Shown in pieces: positions 27,773-36,384 of a stretch of DNA of 40,962 bases. The translations under genes and the position numbers were made by a program. Origin of the DNA: a virus; IMG/VR virus record IMGVR_UViG_3300025646_000104, positions 1 to 40,962 of that record. One strand, written 5' to 3'. How positions within the stretch are numbered: the stretch's first letter is position 1; the number at the start of each line of letters is the position of its first letter. Below the pieces are notes generated by a model. It worked only from the letters and a program-made list of their open reading frames with translations, made no database searches and was not told where the DNA came from.

Positions 27773-30303
27773 TGGCCATCGACATACGCGCCACCGTCAG
27801 CTGCAGCCTGGGCACGCTGATCAGCGGCAACATCAGCGACGACTACATCCAAGGCAACGGCCTAGTGAAGGTGCGGGGCAGCTGTGAGCTGAACGGTGTC
27901 GTCACCCCAAAGCCTGGCGCGGTTGTGACCTTCAGCTACACCCGCAACGGTGTAACGACCGCAATCCCGCGCAAGCTGCGGGTGCTGAGCAGCTTTGCCG
28001 ACCCGTTCCGCCGAACCACCAAGGTGGAACTGGGTTGCAAGCTGACCTACTTGGAATCGCTTGGCCCCAAACCGTCAGCATTGGACCCAGACGAAGACCG
28101 TCCAGCAACAGAAACTGGCCGTCGCCAGCAGTGCCTGAACGGTTACATTGAGTATCCAAAAGAGAACAACGAAGAAGACGGCTCCGTAATTCCCGTGCCG
28201 ATCAGCGCATCAGGGATTATGGCCAAGTGCTTGGGGGCGTTGGGCATAAGCGCTAGCGGTAATCCGCTCACAAACCGCTTCATGATTGACGAGTTTGATT
28301 TCTCGTCAGGCTATGTGCAGGTGTTAAGCGACTTGCTTCTCTCGGAGGGCTACTTCGGCTATCTCGATGCCACCGAAACTCTGCAGGTGATCAGCCTGCA
28401 TGACGCTTCCACTACCGGCCCACGCATCACTAAAGACGATGTTGTTGACATCAACGGAATCGGCGTCGGCGAGCTTCCCGGTGAAGCTGTATATGTGCGT
28501 TATCAATCGCTAAGGCTTGTTGAAGACAAGCAAGCCCAGACAGAGCAGGAGCGAGAGGAGCGTGAGCAAAGCTACGCAAAGAACAGCGACGACTCTTGGG
28601 AGTTTGAGAGCCAAACGGGTGAGCCAGAGCCGCACACTATTCGTTACGTGTTTGGCGGTCAGACCTACGAAGAGACTTACGACCACACTCCTTACACTGA
28701 AACAAGAACAACCTTTGGTAAGAACGACGGCTGGGACAATGACACCTGCGTGATCTATAGCTCCAAAGGTGAGGGTGCTGATTTAAGCAACAAGCCGATT
28801 CGACGGCTTACCCGCAACCGCAGGATGCTAGCAGAGGCAGCTGGTTCCTATGTAGCGCAACTGCGTAGTGCAGACATTGGCGTCAATGCTCGCCTGCAGG
28901 CGAATGAAGAAATCGAGACTCTTTACAAGTACAACGAAGACGGTGAGCAAGTGCAGCAGATAGAGCGGCGCTATCTGCCTGAGTTTGCTTGGGTTGGGAG
29001 CTTAGACATCAGCGCTGTCTACCAAAGCGGCGGCACCACTAGCTGGTACGTAGTCAGTTCAGATCTGATCTTAATCAGCGAGGTTATTACTGACACCGAA
29101 ATTATCAAGTCACCGAGACCACGCGGCATGTATCTGGCGGCTGGCGAGGAATGGCTCCCTACGGTCCTTGGCACCAAAACAACTACTACCACAAGGGTCA
29201 ACTGGGCACTTTCACTTGGCGGTCAGCAGGCCATTGCAGAGATCAAAGAGAACAGTCCTTTTAGTAATGCCGACCAGCTAGCCGCTTTTCTTAACTCAGC
29301 CAAAGAAAACGTAGTAACTGAGGACGTTCAGGTATCCACCCAACGTCAGTACGGCTTACCTGCGGGTGAGGTTAGACCGCCAGCTAGCGAGCGTCTCTTG
29401 CAGGCGTATAGCGCCCAAGCTGGCGAGGACTCCAGCATCAACACCGAAACCGTGGAGGAGCTGGCGTTTGCTGCGGGCGGCACGGGCGGCGGTTTGGCAC
29501 GGGACGTGGTGTTCACCATGCCGTACCAAAGCGACGACTACCTGAGCGCGTCTGGTCTGATCGTGCGCGGTGATGCAGCAATCAAGGCGCAGCGTTACGG
29601 CACCATCCAAAACCGCCTGCTGCTGGGCAACCGCTACGGCGTCAACCTGCAACTCCACCCGAAGCATTTACCAGCAGCGCCGTTTGCGCCGATCTACCTG
29701 AAGAGCGACAGCCTTACGGTGCAATACCGCGCCAACGGCATGAGCTGGGCATTTTCCAGCGATGGCGTTGTGGCCAGCGTCGATGCGCTGTATTGGGGCG
29801 TAGCCGGCGGCAGCGGTGTGCCGTGGGTGCCGGTGGCGCCAGGTGTTACCACCTTCCCAGACGAGCCAACTGTCACCGTCAACCCGAGCACAGGCGTTGC
29901 CGAAGCAACGGTGGCTGCGGTCATCCCCCCTTGGAATGAAACGCTAACGCTGCTGGGCCGCAGCCGCACCCGCTGCGATGTGGTGCCCTATCCCTATGCG
30001 CTGAGCAGCACCACCGAGTTGGGTGCTCTGGTGACACGCACTCGTGCGTTGTATGCCCTGCGCCTCGAAGCTGGCACCGGCGCGTTCGGTGTAACCGGCC
30101 AGCAGGCCAACCCCAACCCAGCAGAGACCGGCAACCTTGTGTTGACGGGACATCCCGCCACATTGCTGCACCACTATGTGTTGCAAGCAAAGGCCGGGGC
30201 GTTCTTCCTAACCCCAGAACCAGACAACTCGTATTTTGAGAACTGGGCATTGCAGCACTACAGCTTTGAGAGCGAACTGCAGCCTGTCTGGTGGGCTGAC
30301 TAA
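27772..30303 (+). CDS. Large tail-tip/hub protein (Tal-like)
   Basis: An 843-aa protein. The first 200 residues are beta-rich (IDIRATVSCSLGTLISGNIS, 'GAVVTFSYTRNGVTTAIPRK', LGCKLTYLESLGPK), as in hub proteins of baseplates. The middle is variable and charged. The C-terminal part (VPWVPVAPGVTTFPDEPTVT, YFENWALQHYSFESELQPVW) looks like a receptor-facing domain. Order tape measure-Dit-hub supports the role. Coupled to the previous gene by TGATG. Confidence 0.7.
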   Translation: MAIDIRATVSCSLGTLISGNISDDYIQGNGLVKVRGSCELNGVVTPKPGAVVTFSYTRNGVTTAIPRKLRVLSSFADPFRRTTKVELGCKLTYLESLGPKPSALDPDEDRPATETGRRQQCLNGYIEYPKENNEEDGSVIPVPISASGIMAKCLGALGISASGNPLTNRFMIDEFDFSSGYVQVLSDLLLSEGYFGYLDATETLQVISLHDASTTGPRITKDDVVDINGIGVGELPGEAVYVRYQSLRLVEDKQAQTEQEREEREQSYAKNSDDSWEFESQTGEPEPHTIRYVFGGQTYEETYDHTPYTETRTTFGKNDGWDNDTCVIYSSKGEGADLSNKPIRRLTRNRRMLAEAAGSYVAQLRSADIGVNARLQANEEIETLYKYNEDGEQVQQIERRYLPEFAWVGSLDISAVYQSGGTTSWYVVSSDLILISEVITDTEIIKSPRPRGMYLAAGEEWLPTVLGTKTTTTTRVNWALSLGGQQAIAEIKENSPFSNADQLAAFLNSAKENVVTEDVQVSTQRQYGLPAGEVRPPASERLLQAYSAQAGEDSSINTETVEELAFAAGGTGGGLARDVVFTMPYQSDDYLSASGLIVRGDAAIKAQRYGTIQNRLLLGNRYGVNLQLHPKHLPAAPFAPIYLKSDSLTVQYRANGMSWAFSSDGVVASVDALYWGVAGGSGVPWVPVAPGVTTFPDEPTVTVNPSTGVAEATVAAVIPPWNETLTLLGRSRTRCDVVPYPYALSSTTELGALVTRTRALYALRLEAGTGAFGVTGQQANPNPAETGNLVLTGHPATLLHHYVLQAKAGAFFLTPEPDNSYFENWALQHYSFESELQPVWWAD

Positions 30304-30319
30304 ACCCTGACTTGAGCCG

Positions 30320-30676
30320 ATGGCAGCCCCGAACCTACGAGTTCCGACCACGATCACCGGCAAGACAGCGGTGGCGGCGTTGACCACCAGCTTGGCGGCG
30401 GTGGTGACAAACAGCGCTGCCAGCGGCAAGGTCTACAAGCTCAACGCAATCCGCGCTGCCAACGTCAGTGGCGGCACGGTGTCAGTGGACATTGCGATTG
30501 AGCGCAGCGGTGTTGCCACTTACGTGATCAAGGCCGGCGCTTTAGACACCGGCAAAAGTCTGATCGTGACTGACAAGAACGAGTACATCTACCTAGAAGA
30601 GGGTGATGTGCTGAAGGCCAAGGCATCGGCAAGCAGCAGCATCGACCTGAGCATCAACTATGAGGAGATCAGCTGA
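30320..30676 (+). CDS. Small tail-tip accessory protein (118 aa)
   Basis: Beta-rich: 'SGKVYKLNAIRAANVSGGTV', SVDIAIERSGVATYVIKAGA, GDVLKAKASASSSIDLSINY. This pattern is frequent among small fibre or baseplate accessory proteins of phages ('V.L..I.V.N.SG....V.I'). It starts 16 bases after the hub gene stop and is coupled (TGATG) to the next. Exact role unknown. Confidence 0.6.
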   Translation: MAAPNLRVPTTITGKTAVAALTTSLAAVVTNSAASGKVYKLNAIRAANVSGGTVSVDIAIERSGVATYVIKAGALDTGKSLIVTDKNEYIYLEEGDVLKAKASASSSIDLSINYEEIS

Positions 30677-31563
30677 TGGCAATTACTACCACAACTTGGA
30701 CCACCTCAGCTGCGCAGGATTGGGCTAGTGCGACTTGGCAGACTACCGACCCGTCATACCTACTGAACACTGAGTTGTCGTCGTGGATCAATGCGATCAA
30801 TGACACAACCATCATCGAGATGGTGGCCAACCCTGGCACTGCCACCAACCGAGCGGACACAGATTATGTGCAGTGGGTGCTACGAGCACGCGAGGCGGAC
30901 ACCACGAGCGACTGGGGCATCTTGTTCCACCGGCGCTTTGCAGGTACTTCAGTAAATACGATTAACGATAGGCTGTACTACAACAGAACAGCCGGAAGCG
31001 CAAACAACGGCTACGGTGCATACAGTACAACAAGTGGAAGCTACGCCTATACCGAAGATTTTGCATATGGAGGGGCTGCTTTCGTCGCGTATGAACCTGC
31101 TGGCACCCGTCCGTGGTTTGTCTACAGCTGGCGCGACAGCGCTGTCCAGCGCTACTCCACGCATGTGCTGATGCGCCTAGACACCAGCGACCTGATTTCT
31201 GGTGGATACTACCCAGCCTCTGCAGTGTCCAAATGGATATACGTGACCGGAGGCAATAACAATTCTGCGCCTCTTTATCCGTTCATCCGCCATGTGCCCG
31301 TCAAAGGCAACAACACTACTTATACGCCAGTGCGCGGAAATGGTGAGTCTAGCGGGGGTCTTTCCGCTTGGATTCCCGACAACACGAACGGCAACGGTTA
31401 CTTTGGAACACTAACGCCGCAGTTTGGCTACAACCACTATCTCGGCCGCCCGTCAGACGATTTTCTGACTAGCAATGCCAACACAGGCGTCTGGGGGGAT
31501 ACAACCACCATCGGCGGTAGTAACTACACCTGTATCGGTGGCCTTTGGGTGAGGACCAGCTGA
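30676..31563 (+). CDS. Tail fibre or receptor-contact protein (295 aa)
   Basis: The product starts MAITTTTWTTSAAQDWASAT and is rich in Tyr, Gly, Asn and Thr throughout ('SANNGYGAYSTTSGSYAYTE', GNGYFGTLTPQFGYNHYLGR). Such composition is typical of exposed fibre domains. No known fold recognised. It is coupled to both neighbours by overlapping stop/start codons. Confidence 0.55.
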   Translation: MAITTTTWTTSAAQDWASATWQTTDPSYLLNTELSSWINAINDTTIIEMVANPGTATNRADTDYVQWVLRAREADTTSDWGILFHRRFAGTSVNTINDRLYYNRTAGSANNGYGAYSTTSGSYAYTEDFAYGGAAFVAYEPAGTRPWFVYSWRDSAVQRYSTHVLMRLDTSDLISGGYYPASAVSKWIYVTGGNNNSAPLYPFIRHVPVKGNNTTYTPVRGNGESSGGLSAWIPDNTNGNGYFGTLTPQFGYNHYLGRPSDDFLTSNANTGVWGDTTTIGGSNYTCIGGLWVRTS

Positions 31564-31763
31564 TGGCTGTCGTGACTGCGCTTGGCTACTCCTGGCCAGA
31601 CCCCACCGGCGAGGTGATTTTTAGCGTCAGCGCTCCGGTGCAGCCGAGCGAGATTGATCAGCTGCTGCAAAACCCGATCTTCGTCAATCAAGTGGCTGCC
31701 CCTGCTGGCGCCGACTTCCCCATGGAGCCTGGTTGGCGCAAGGTTGTGCGCGTGATCGGCTGA
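31563..31763 (+). CDS. Small tail accessory protein (66 aa)
   Basis: ATG at 31563 overlaps the previous stop. The product starts MAVVTALGYSWPDPTGEVIF and ends 'EPGWRKVVRVIG', with 'SEIDQLLQNPIFVNQVAAPA' in the middle. Small, possibly a chaperone or spike cap of the fibre gene before it. The late motif at 31765 follows at once. Confidence 0.5.
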   Translation: MAVVTALGYSWPDPTGEVIFSVSAPVQPSEIDQLLQNPIFVNQVAAPAGADFPMEPGWRKVVRVIG

Positions 31764-31764
31764 C

Positions 31765-31776
31765 GGGCAACTTAGG
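31765..31776 (+). promoter_or_regulatory. Late motif GGGCAACTTAGG upstream of a fibre gene set
   Basis: GGGCAACTTAGG, identical to the copies at 690 and 37781. It begins two bases after the previous stop and is 24 bases before the ATG at 31801. Confidence 0.6.
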
Positions 31777-31800
31777 CAAACCCTGTCGCGTTGTCGGTAG

Positions 31801-32223
31801 ATGGCCGAGTTCACCAAGTTCCACTCATTTGTGGAGGCGCTGGCAGAGGGTAAGCACAACTTTCAGACTGCCACGCTGAAGGTGATGCTCACTAACACCC
31901 AACCCAGCGCCAGCGATAGCGTCGTAGCCGACATCACTGAGATCGCCGCAGGCAACGGTTACACCGCCGGTGGCAATAGTGCCGGCACGGTCAGCAGCAG
32001 CCAGACCAGCGGCACCTACCGCCTGATCTGCAACGACCCGACCGCGTGGACCGCCAGCGGCGGCAGCATTGGACCGTTTCGCTGGGCTGTGCTTTACGAC
32101 GACAGTGCCACCAATGACGAGCTGGTGGGCTTCTGGGATTACGGCGTAGCGACGACGCTTAACAGCGGCGAAAGCTTCGTGGTCGATTTTGACCCGACCA
32201 CCGGCGTCCTCTCGATTGCCTGA
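31801..32223 (+). CDS. Tail fibre-family protein (140 aa)
   Basis: The sequence follows a common phage fibre or capsid-fibre pattern: KFHSFVEALAEGKHNFQTAT, LKVMLTNTQPSASDSVVADI, TEIAAGNGYTAGG, and 'GSIGPFRWAVLYDDSATNDE' to the end FDPTTGVLSIA. These are single beta-domain virion proteins of unknown receptor. It is the first gene after a late motif. Confidence 0.7.
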   Translation: MAEFTKFHSFVEALAEGKHNFQTATLKVMLTNTQPSASDSVVADITEIAAGNGYTAGGNSAGTVSSSQTSGTYRLICNDPTAWTASGGSIGPFRWAVLYDDSATNDELVGFWDYGVATTLNSGESFVVDFDPTTGVLSIA

Positions 32224-32225
32224 TC

Positions 32226-32624
32226 ATGGCTTCTGTACTGACGATTACGCCAAAAGAACTGGAGCGCCAGGCCGTCGCCCTGTTTGAAGGCCGCACCTAC
32301 AAGATCTTTCTGGCTGTCAGGGGCAGCCTGACGGTGGCTTCTACCGCTGCGGAGTGGGAAGCAGCGGAACTGAGCGGCAACGGCTATGCCGCTGTGACCG
32401 GCACCATCGGCACCGGCAGCTACAACGCTGGCACCACCCGCTACGAGCTACCAAACATCACCGCCCAATTCACCGCCAGCGGTGCGGGTTATACCTACGA
32501 CACGATGTGCCTCAAGATCGGCACCGAGCTGTATCTGCACAGCATCAACGTCGAAACGCCGTCGATCACGTTGGCCGCCGGTCAAAGCAAGAGCTATGTG
32601 CTGCAGCTGGCGCAGGATGACTGA
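32226..32624 (+). CDS. Second fibre-type beta-domain protein (132 aa)
   Basis: It starts two bases after the previous gene. 'GRTYKIFLAVRGSLTVASTA', ELSGNGYAAVTGTIGTGSYN and 'RYELPNITAQFTASGAGYTY' give the same kind of fold as the 31801 product, with its own N-terminus. It probably partners that protein in the virion. Its stop overlaps the next ATG (TGATG). Confidence 0.6.
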   Translation: MASVLTITPKELERQAVALFEGRTYKIFLAVRGSLTVASTAAEWEAAELSGNGYAAVTGTIGTGSYNAGTTRYELPNITAQFTASGAGYTYDTMCLKIGTELYLHSINVETPSITLAAGQSKSYVLQLAQDD

Positions 32625-33949
32625 TGGCCACCACCATCAACGTCACGAGCGGCGATGGTGATGGCGGGCTGTTGCGCCGTGACCGCGAAGCGCGTGATGC
32701 GCAGCGCTACCGCGATCTAGTCCAGCGGCGTGATGCACGGGTGCGCGGTCGCGCTGAAGCCGCGCAGCAGCAACCGGAGCAGGTGGCGCAATACGGCCGA
32801 TCCGCCCCTGCTGTTAGGCGTGCGGGTCTACGCCCTGCGGCCCATCGCTTTGGCGGCAAGTACGGCGCACTGCAGCTGGTGATCCGCGCTGCACGTTCGT
32901 CAGAAACAACTGTGCGAGACACAGGCCGCGTGAATGGTGACTCTTTGAGCCTGCTGTACGCCGAACGCTTGAACCGCCCGGTCACCGAGTTTGTGCTGGA
33001 CGACGTGCAGTTCAACTTGGCGTCGGTGTTCACAGAGACCTACAGCAGCCGCAGCGTTGATCTAATTGAGAGGTACATGGATGCCAGCTTTGATGGCACC
33101 ACCTTTTACATGGTGGAGGTCATCACCGCTGAGCTGTTTGCCAGCATCGGCAATGTGGCCCCAGAGCAAACGCAGACATCGCGTTATGCGGCACAAGCCT
33201 TTGGTTTTCTGCGCACCGTCAACATCAGCACAGGTGTACTCAGCAGCACTGCAGTGGATTTAGGGCTCTTTGTCGCTACACGCACCAGTGTCTACTCAGC
33301 GTCCTCACCACAAAACCCGCTCTTCTTCACGGTCGTCAGCAACACAGAGACAGTTGACTACACACCTGGCGACTACAACGGCACTGAAGCGATGCTTACC
33401 GCTTTGGCACCAGATGAACCCCACCACCAGCTGGTGGCTTGGTACGAAGAACCGGCGCAGATCATCCCGTTTCTATTTGACTTGACGCAGCCACATGATG
33501 TCTTCCCATACCCGCTGGGGGTTGACTATGCCGATGGTGTGACCGATGCGCTCTACGACCTGCTGTACCTACCCATCTTTGATGCAAGCAGAGACGAGTT
33601 CTACGACTTCGTACCAATCCACACCGCCCATCAAAACTTAGACCGCTTTGCTGTTGGTGCCGTCGTGCCTACCATCACCGGCACCCAGTACCGCCTGGAA
33701 AGCCTGCCGATTGAGCCTGGCCAAGCGTGGGACACCACAGAAGACAACTTCAGGATCTCACCAGCACCTCAGCCGTTGTGGACCAGCTGGCCGCGCATCA
33801 TCGGCAACATGATCACGATCAATGGCTTTGAAGGCTATATGTCAGGCGCCCAAGCGTTGCCAAGTAGCGGCGGCACTAACAATGCCGCAGCGCACTACCA
33901 ATGGTTCTCCAACCGGCGCTATGGCGCTCCTTACATCATCCGCCGCTAA
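32624..33949 (+). CDS. Large unknown tail-region protein (441 aa)
   Basis: The first 85 residues are basic, Arg/Gln-rich (RRDREARDAQRYRDLVQRRD, RGRAEAAQQQPEQVAQYGRS), probably a flexible tether. The rest looks like a globular or beta-propeller-like domain with repeated aromatic acidic segments ('YDLLYLPIFDASRDEFYDFV', GQAWDTTEDNFRISPAPQPL). A receptor-binding or virion enzyme role is possible. No catalytic motif was recognised. Confidence 0.5.
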   Translation: MATTINVTSGDGDGGLLRRDREARDAQRYRDLVQRRDARVRGRAEAAQQQPEQVAQYGRSAPAVRRAGLRPAAHRFGGKYGALQLVIRAARSSETTVRDTGRVNGDSLSLLYAERLNRPVTEFVLDDVQFNLASVFTETYSSRSVDLIERYMDASFDGTTFYMVEVITAELFASIGNVAPEQTQTSRYAAQAFGFLRTVNISTGVLSSTAVDLGLFVATRTSVYSASSPQNPLFFTVVSNTETVDYTPGDYNGTEAMLTALAPDEPHHQLVAWYEEPAQIIPFLFDLTQPHDVFPYPLGVDYADGVTDALYDLLYLPIFDASRDEFYDFVPIHTAHQNLDRFAVGAVVPTITGTQYRLESLPIEPGQAWDTTEDNFRISPAPQPLWTSWPRIIGNMITINGFEGYMSGAQALPSSGGTNNAAAHYQWFSNRRYGAPYIIRR

Positions 33950-34081
33950 ATGATGACCCCCGATCAACTCCTGCAGCAGCTCAAACTGCTCACCAGCGCC
34001 AACCGTCATGCGTTCCTACGCAGCACGGCAGAGCGCAAGTTGCAAGAAAAGCTATCTATGCCTAAACCACCGGCAAGCTAG
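33950..34081 (+). CDS. Small helical protein (43 aa)
   Basis: ATG at 33950, TAG at 34079-34081. The product starts MMTPDQLLQQLKLLTSANRH and ends 'KLSMPKPPAS'. It is a short basic helix. The stop codon lies inside the late motif at 34071-34082. Either ATG (33950 or 33953) could be used. Function unknown. Confidence 0.45.
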   Translation: MMTPDQLLQQLKLLTSANRHAFLRSTAERKLQEKLSMPKPPAS

Positions 34082-34082
34082 G
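34071..34082 (+). promoter_or_regulatory. Late motif CGGCAAGCTAGG upstream of the tail chaperone genes
   Basis: CGGCAAGCTAGG, supplying the TAG stop of the 43-aa gene and lying 16 bases before the ATG at 34099. Confidence 0.5.
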
Positions 34083-34098
34083 TTCGCTTCTTACTTAT

Positions 34099-34671
34099 AT
34101 GCCTCTGCTCCCGTTCATCAAGCCACCGGCACCCACCACCACCCGCCGGATCGGTACTGAACACAGCGGCATCATCGAAATGGAAGAGCGCGGTGGCCTC
34201 ACCGTTGGTGAGAGCGCCGTGATCGCAGAACTGCTGGCCGATCAACAGAGCAGCTTCGTCACCGGCGCCCAGATTGCAGATGCGATTGCCAAGGAGGAAG
34301 AGATCAGCCTGAGCGAAGCGTTCAGCATCATCGAAGGTGCCATCACCGGCAGCGATCAAGAGGATGCGGCCAAGGAGATCCGCCTCCGTCATGCCGAGCG
34401 CATTGCCCAGGTGGCCAAGTGCTACAGCGCTGCTGGGCAGCGCAACATGGAAGCCTCCGTTACAGCGCTCGTGCAAAGCCGGCTGAGCCTGCCGGACTGG
34501 ACGATGGACGACACCCGCAAGCTGGATCGAGTTCTCTTCCAAGGCATCTGGCAGCTGGTGCTCGACGAGCAAGCCGCTGAAGAGATGCCCAGTGAGCCGG
34601 TGACGGAAGAGGAGCTGGGAAAGCCGCGAGCGGCCAGTGGCAAAAGCCGCAAACCGACTGGGCCGCAATAG
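34099..34671 (+). CDS. Tail assembly chaperone, gpG-like
   Basis: A 190-aa acidic, helical protein ('GLTVGESAVIAELLADQQSS', EISLSEAFSIIEGAITGSDQ, DWTMDDTRKLDRVLFQGIWQ). It should bind the tape measure protein and recruit tube subunits, as lambda gpG does. A GGGAAAG slippery site at 34617-34623 in the proper frame allows -1 shifting into the downstream frame to make the longer GT form. Unlike in lambda, it lies after, not before, the tape measure gene. Confidence 0.75.
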   Translation: MPLLPFIKPPAPTTTRRIGTEHSGIIEMEERGGLTVGESAVIAELLADQQSSFVTGAQIADAIAKEEEISLSEAFSIIEGAITGSDQEDAAKEIRLRHAERIAQVAKCYSAAGQRNMEASVTALVQSRLSLPDWTMDDTRKLDRVLFQGIWQLVLDEQAAEEMPSEPVTEEELGKPRAASGKSRKPTGPQ

Positions 34672-35273
34672 CGGCTGATCTGTTTCACCACTACCCCGGC
34701 ACCTACAGGCGAGAGCTGTTTCACGCGGAGCTGCGGCGTGAGGTGCTGCAGATGTGGCGTGAACTGCGGCGCATCCAACGGGAGCAGGCGGCCCTAGCCG
34801 AGCTGCCCACCGCCCAGTTGATGGCGCTCACCGCCAACATCAACCGCGACAGCAAGAAGCAAAGCAAGCCGTTCACCGCCAACGACTTTGCGTTGTTCCA
34901 AGGTGAGCGGGAAGATGACAAGCCGTTCCGCCCCGATGTAGCGGCCGTCGCGTTGGCATTGCGGCACGAGGGCAAAGCCCCGCCGATGCTGCTCACCTGC
35001 TGGCAGCAGGTGTTGGCGAGCGCCACGGAACACTGCAAGCCTCCGAGCCCACGCGCTTGGCACAGCGACGACGATGCGGTGTGGGTGCTGGCCCCTGCAT
35101 TTGAGGGCAGCAACGTGCGCGGCGGATTGGTGCTTGTTCGTGGGCCGATCAGCGGCAGCGTCTTACTGCGCGACCTGGATCGACCATTGTTGACCCACCG
35201 CGTCGAACTACCCAAGCGCAAGGGGTTTGGCTGGATCGAAGCTGGCCTGCTGTTGCTCGGACCGGAAAATTAG
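34099..35273 (+). CDS. Tail assembly chaperone, gpGT-like product of -1 frameshifting
   Basis: The G frame shifts by -1 at 34617-34623 and continues to TAG/TAA at 35273, giving about 391 aa. The -1 frame is open across the junction and reads AASGQWQKPQTDWAAIAADL, then FHHYPGTYRRELFHAELRR and 'ELRRIQREQAALAELPTAQL'. The segment 'DW..I.ADLF..Y..T.REL' is what is expected at the start of a T domain. The last 120 residues form a beta-rich domain (DDAVWVLAPAFEGSNVRGGL). No separate start is needed for the T part; a GTG at 34743 is a weaker alternative. Confidence 0.65.
34617..34650 (+). promoter_or_regulatory. Programmed -1 ribosomal frameshift site
   Basis: The heptamer GGGAAAG (34617-34623) is read G-GGA-AAG in the gpG frame, the exact lambda G/T slippery sequence. 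After a 6-base spacer, GCGGC (34630-34634) can pair with GCCGC (34646-34650), a suitable stimulatory stem-loop. The zero frame stops at 34669-34671 and the -1 frame is open to 35273. Confidence 0.78.
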
Positions 35274-35276
35274 GGC

Positions 35277-35678
35277 ATGAACTTGCTGTCACTACGCACC
35301 GAGCTGGAAACCACGCTGGTGGACGTGCTGGGTGTGTATGTGCTGGCCAACGGCACCAAGACCCCAGCGATCAGCGTGCGCGGGGAAGGCGAGAGCCTGC
35401 CGGCCAACACGACCGTGCATGGTTTGGAGTGCGTGATCCTGCGCGAACCGGAGCTGGTGCCGATCCGCCAGTACAGCCAAGAGCAAGCCTTCAGCCGTTG
35501 GACGCTGTATCTGGTGGACTGGAGCGGTGACGCCAGCCTGCAGGATGTGGCGGGGCGGCTGCTTTGGGCCTACCCCAACAGCAACGCGGTGAAGATCAAC
35601 GTGCCGCGTGGTGCAGGCCCCAGATCGCAGATGCGCGTGGACATCCAGACCAACCCAGACCGCGTACCGGAGCTGTAG
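35277..35678 (+). CDS. Tail terminator-like protein (133 aa)
   Basis: The product starts MNLLSLRTELETTLVDVLGV and has 'KTPAISVRGEGESLPANTTV', LECVILREPELVPIRQYSQE, then FSRWTLYLVDWSGDASLQDV and 'VPRGAGPRSQMRVDIQTNPD'. A helix, then strands with a central WTLYLVDW, fits tail-terminator/completion proteins (gpU-like fold). It follows the chaperones by three bases. The call is by pattern and context. Confidence 0.55.
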   Translation: MNLLSLRTELETTLVDVLGVYVLANGTKTPAISVRGEGESLPANTTVHGLECVILREPELVPIRQYSQEQAFSRWTLYLVDWSGDASLQDVAGRLLWAYPNSNAVKINVPRGAGPRSQMRVDIQTNPDRVPEL

Positions 35679-35681
35679 GCA

Positions 35682-35694
35682 CCGGCAACTTTGG
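35682..35694 (+). promoter_or_regulatory. Late motif variant CCGGCAACTTTGG
   Basis: CCGGCAACTTTGG between the stop at 35678 and the ATG at 35697; one core base differs (TTTG for TTAG). It ends only two bases before the start codon, so any promoter here would give an almost leaderless mRNA. Confidence 0.4.
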
Positions 35695-35696
35695 GT

Positions 35697-36047
35697 ATGG
35701 CAATCACCCCAGCGAGCTACAACATCAGGCCGCAGCGCAGGGCCGATTACGAGCTGCTGGTGCAGTTCAAGGATTCCACGGGGACCGGCATCGACATTGA
35801 CGGTTGGACCGTGTTGGCGCAGGTGTGGGACAAGGCACGCACAACCAAATATGGCGACTTCACCGTGAGCGAGGTGGATTACAGCACCGGCCAGGTGAAG
35901 CTCACCTTGCCTCATGCTGTGACCGCTGCGTTACCGCTCGGTGATGACGCTCGCTACGACGTGATGCTCGTCAACTTGACAGGGTTGCGTGAGTATTACC
36001 TTGAGGGAATTGTGCGGCCCAGCGAGGGCTTCACGACACCGGCATAG
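35697..36047 (+). CDS. Baseplate/fibre N-terminal domain protein (116 aa)
   Basis: The product starts MAITPASYNIRPQRRADYEL and continues 'LVQFKDSTGTGIDIDGWTVL', AQVWDKARTTKYGDFTVSEV and YDVMLVNLTGLREYYLEGIV. This strand order (a 'D.TG..iDltGw.v.aqvrd' motif) is typical of BppU-like and related upper-fibre domains. ATG 35697 is chosen over a TTG at 35691. Confidence 0.6.
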   Translation: MAITPASYNIRPQRRADYELLVQFKDSTGTGIDIDGWTVLAQVWDKARTTKYGDFTVSEVDYSTGQVKLTLPHAVTAALPLGDDARYDVMLVNLTGLREYYLEGIVRPSEGFTTPA

Positions 36048-36049
36048 CG

Positions 36050-36337
36050 ATGGACAACTCCGTTGAGGTGATCAGCACCGGCCAGGTCGTCATCACCGAG
36101 GTTGAGGAACAGGTTGTAGAGGTCACTGCCCCAGCAGCACCGGCTGCGGTGGTGGTGGCAACTGCTGGCCCGCAGGGTCCACCGCTGATCAGTGTGATCA
36201 CAATGAGCGACCTCACGGACGTGGAGGTTGCGGCGCCAGTGGAGGGAAGCGTCTTGTACTACGACAGCACGACGGATCGCTGGAGAGGCAACGACATCAA
36301 TACGCTCACCACACTGACTGACGGCGGCAACTTCTAA
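36050..36337 (+). CDS. Small fibre-connector protein (95 aa)
   Basis: Acidic N-terminus (MDNSVEVISTGQVVITEVEE), a 'GPQGPPLISVITMSDLTDVE' segment with a collagen-like GPQGPP, and SVLYYDSTTDRWRGNDINTL followed by DGGNF at the end. The 'LTDV.......G..L.Y......W..' pattern is common in phage fibre modules. It starts two bases after the previous gene's stop. Confidence 0.6.
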   Translation: MDNSVEVISTGQVVITEVEEQVVEVTAPAAPAAVVVATAGPQGPPLISVITMSDLTDVEVAAPVEGSVLYYDSTTDRWRGNDINTLTTLTDGGNF

Positions 36338-36346
36338 GCCGGCCAG

Positions 36347-36358
36347 CGGAAACCTAGG
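36347..36358 (+). promoter_or_regulatory. Late motif variant CGGAAACCTAGG
   Basis: CGGAAACCTAGG, like the copy at 16282, 26 bases before the GTG at 36385. A second weaker GGCAACTTCTAA overlaps the end of the previous gene. Confidence 0.45.
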
Positions 36359-36384
36359 CGCAACGCAGTGTCTCGCCTGTAACC

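Noticed and set aside
34743-35273. Independent T gene starting at GTG 34743
   Set aside because: The frame is open and protein-like for 40 codons upstream of the GTG, and a proper slippery site exists; a frameshift product explains it better.
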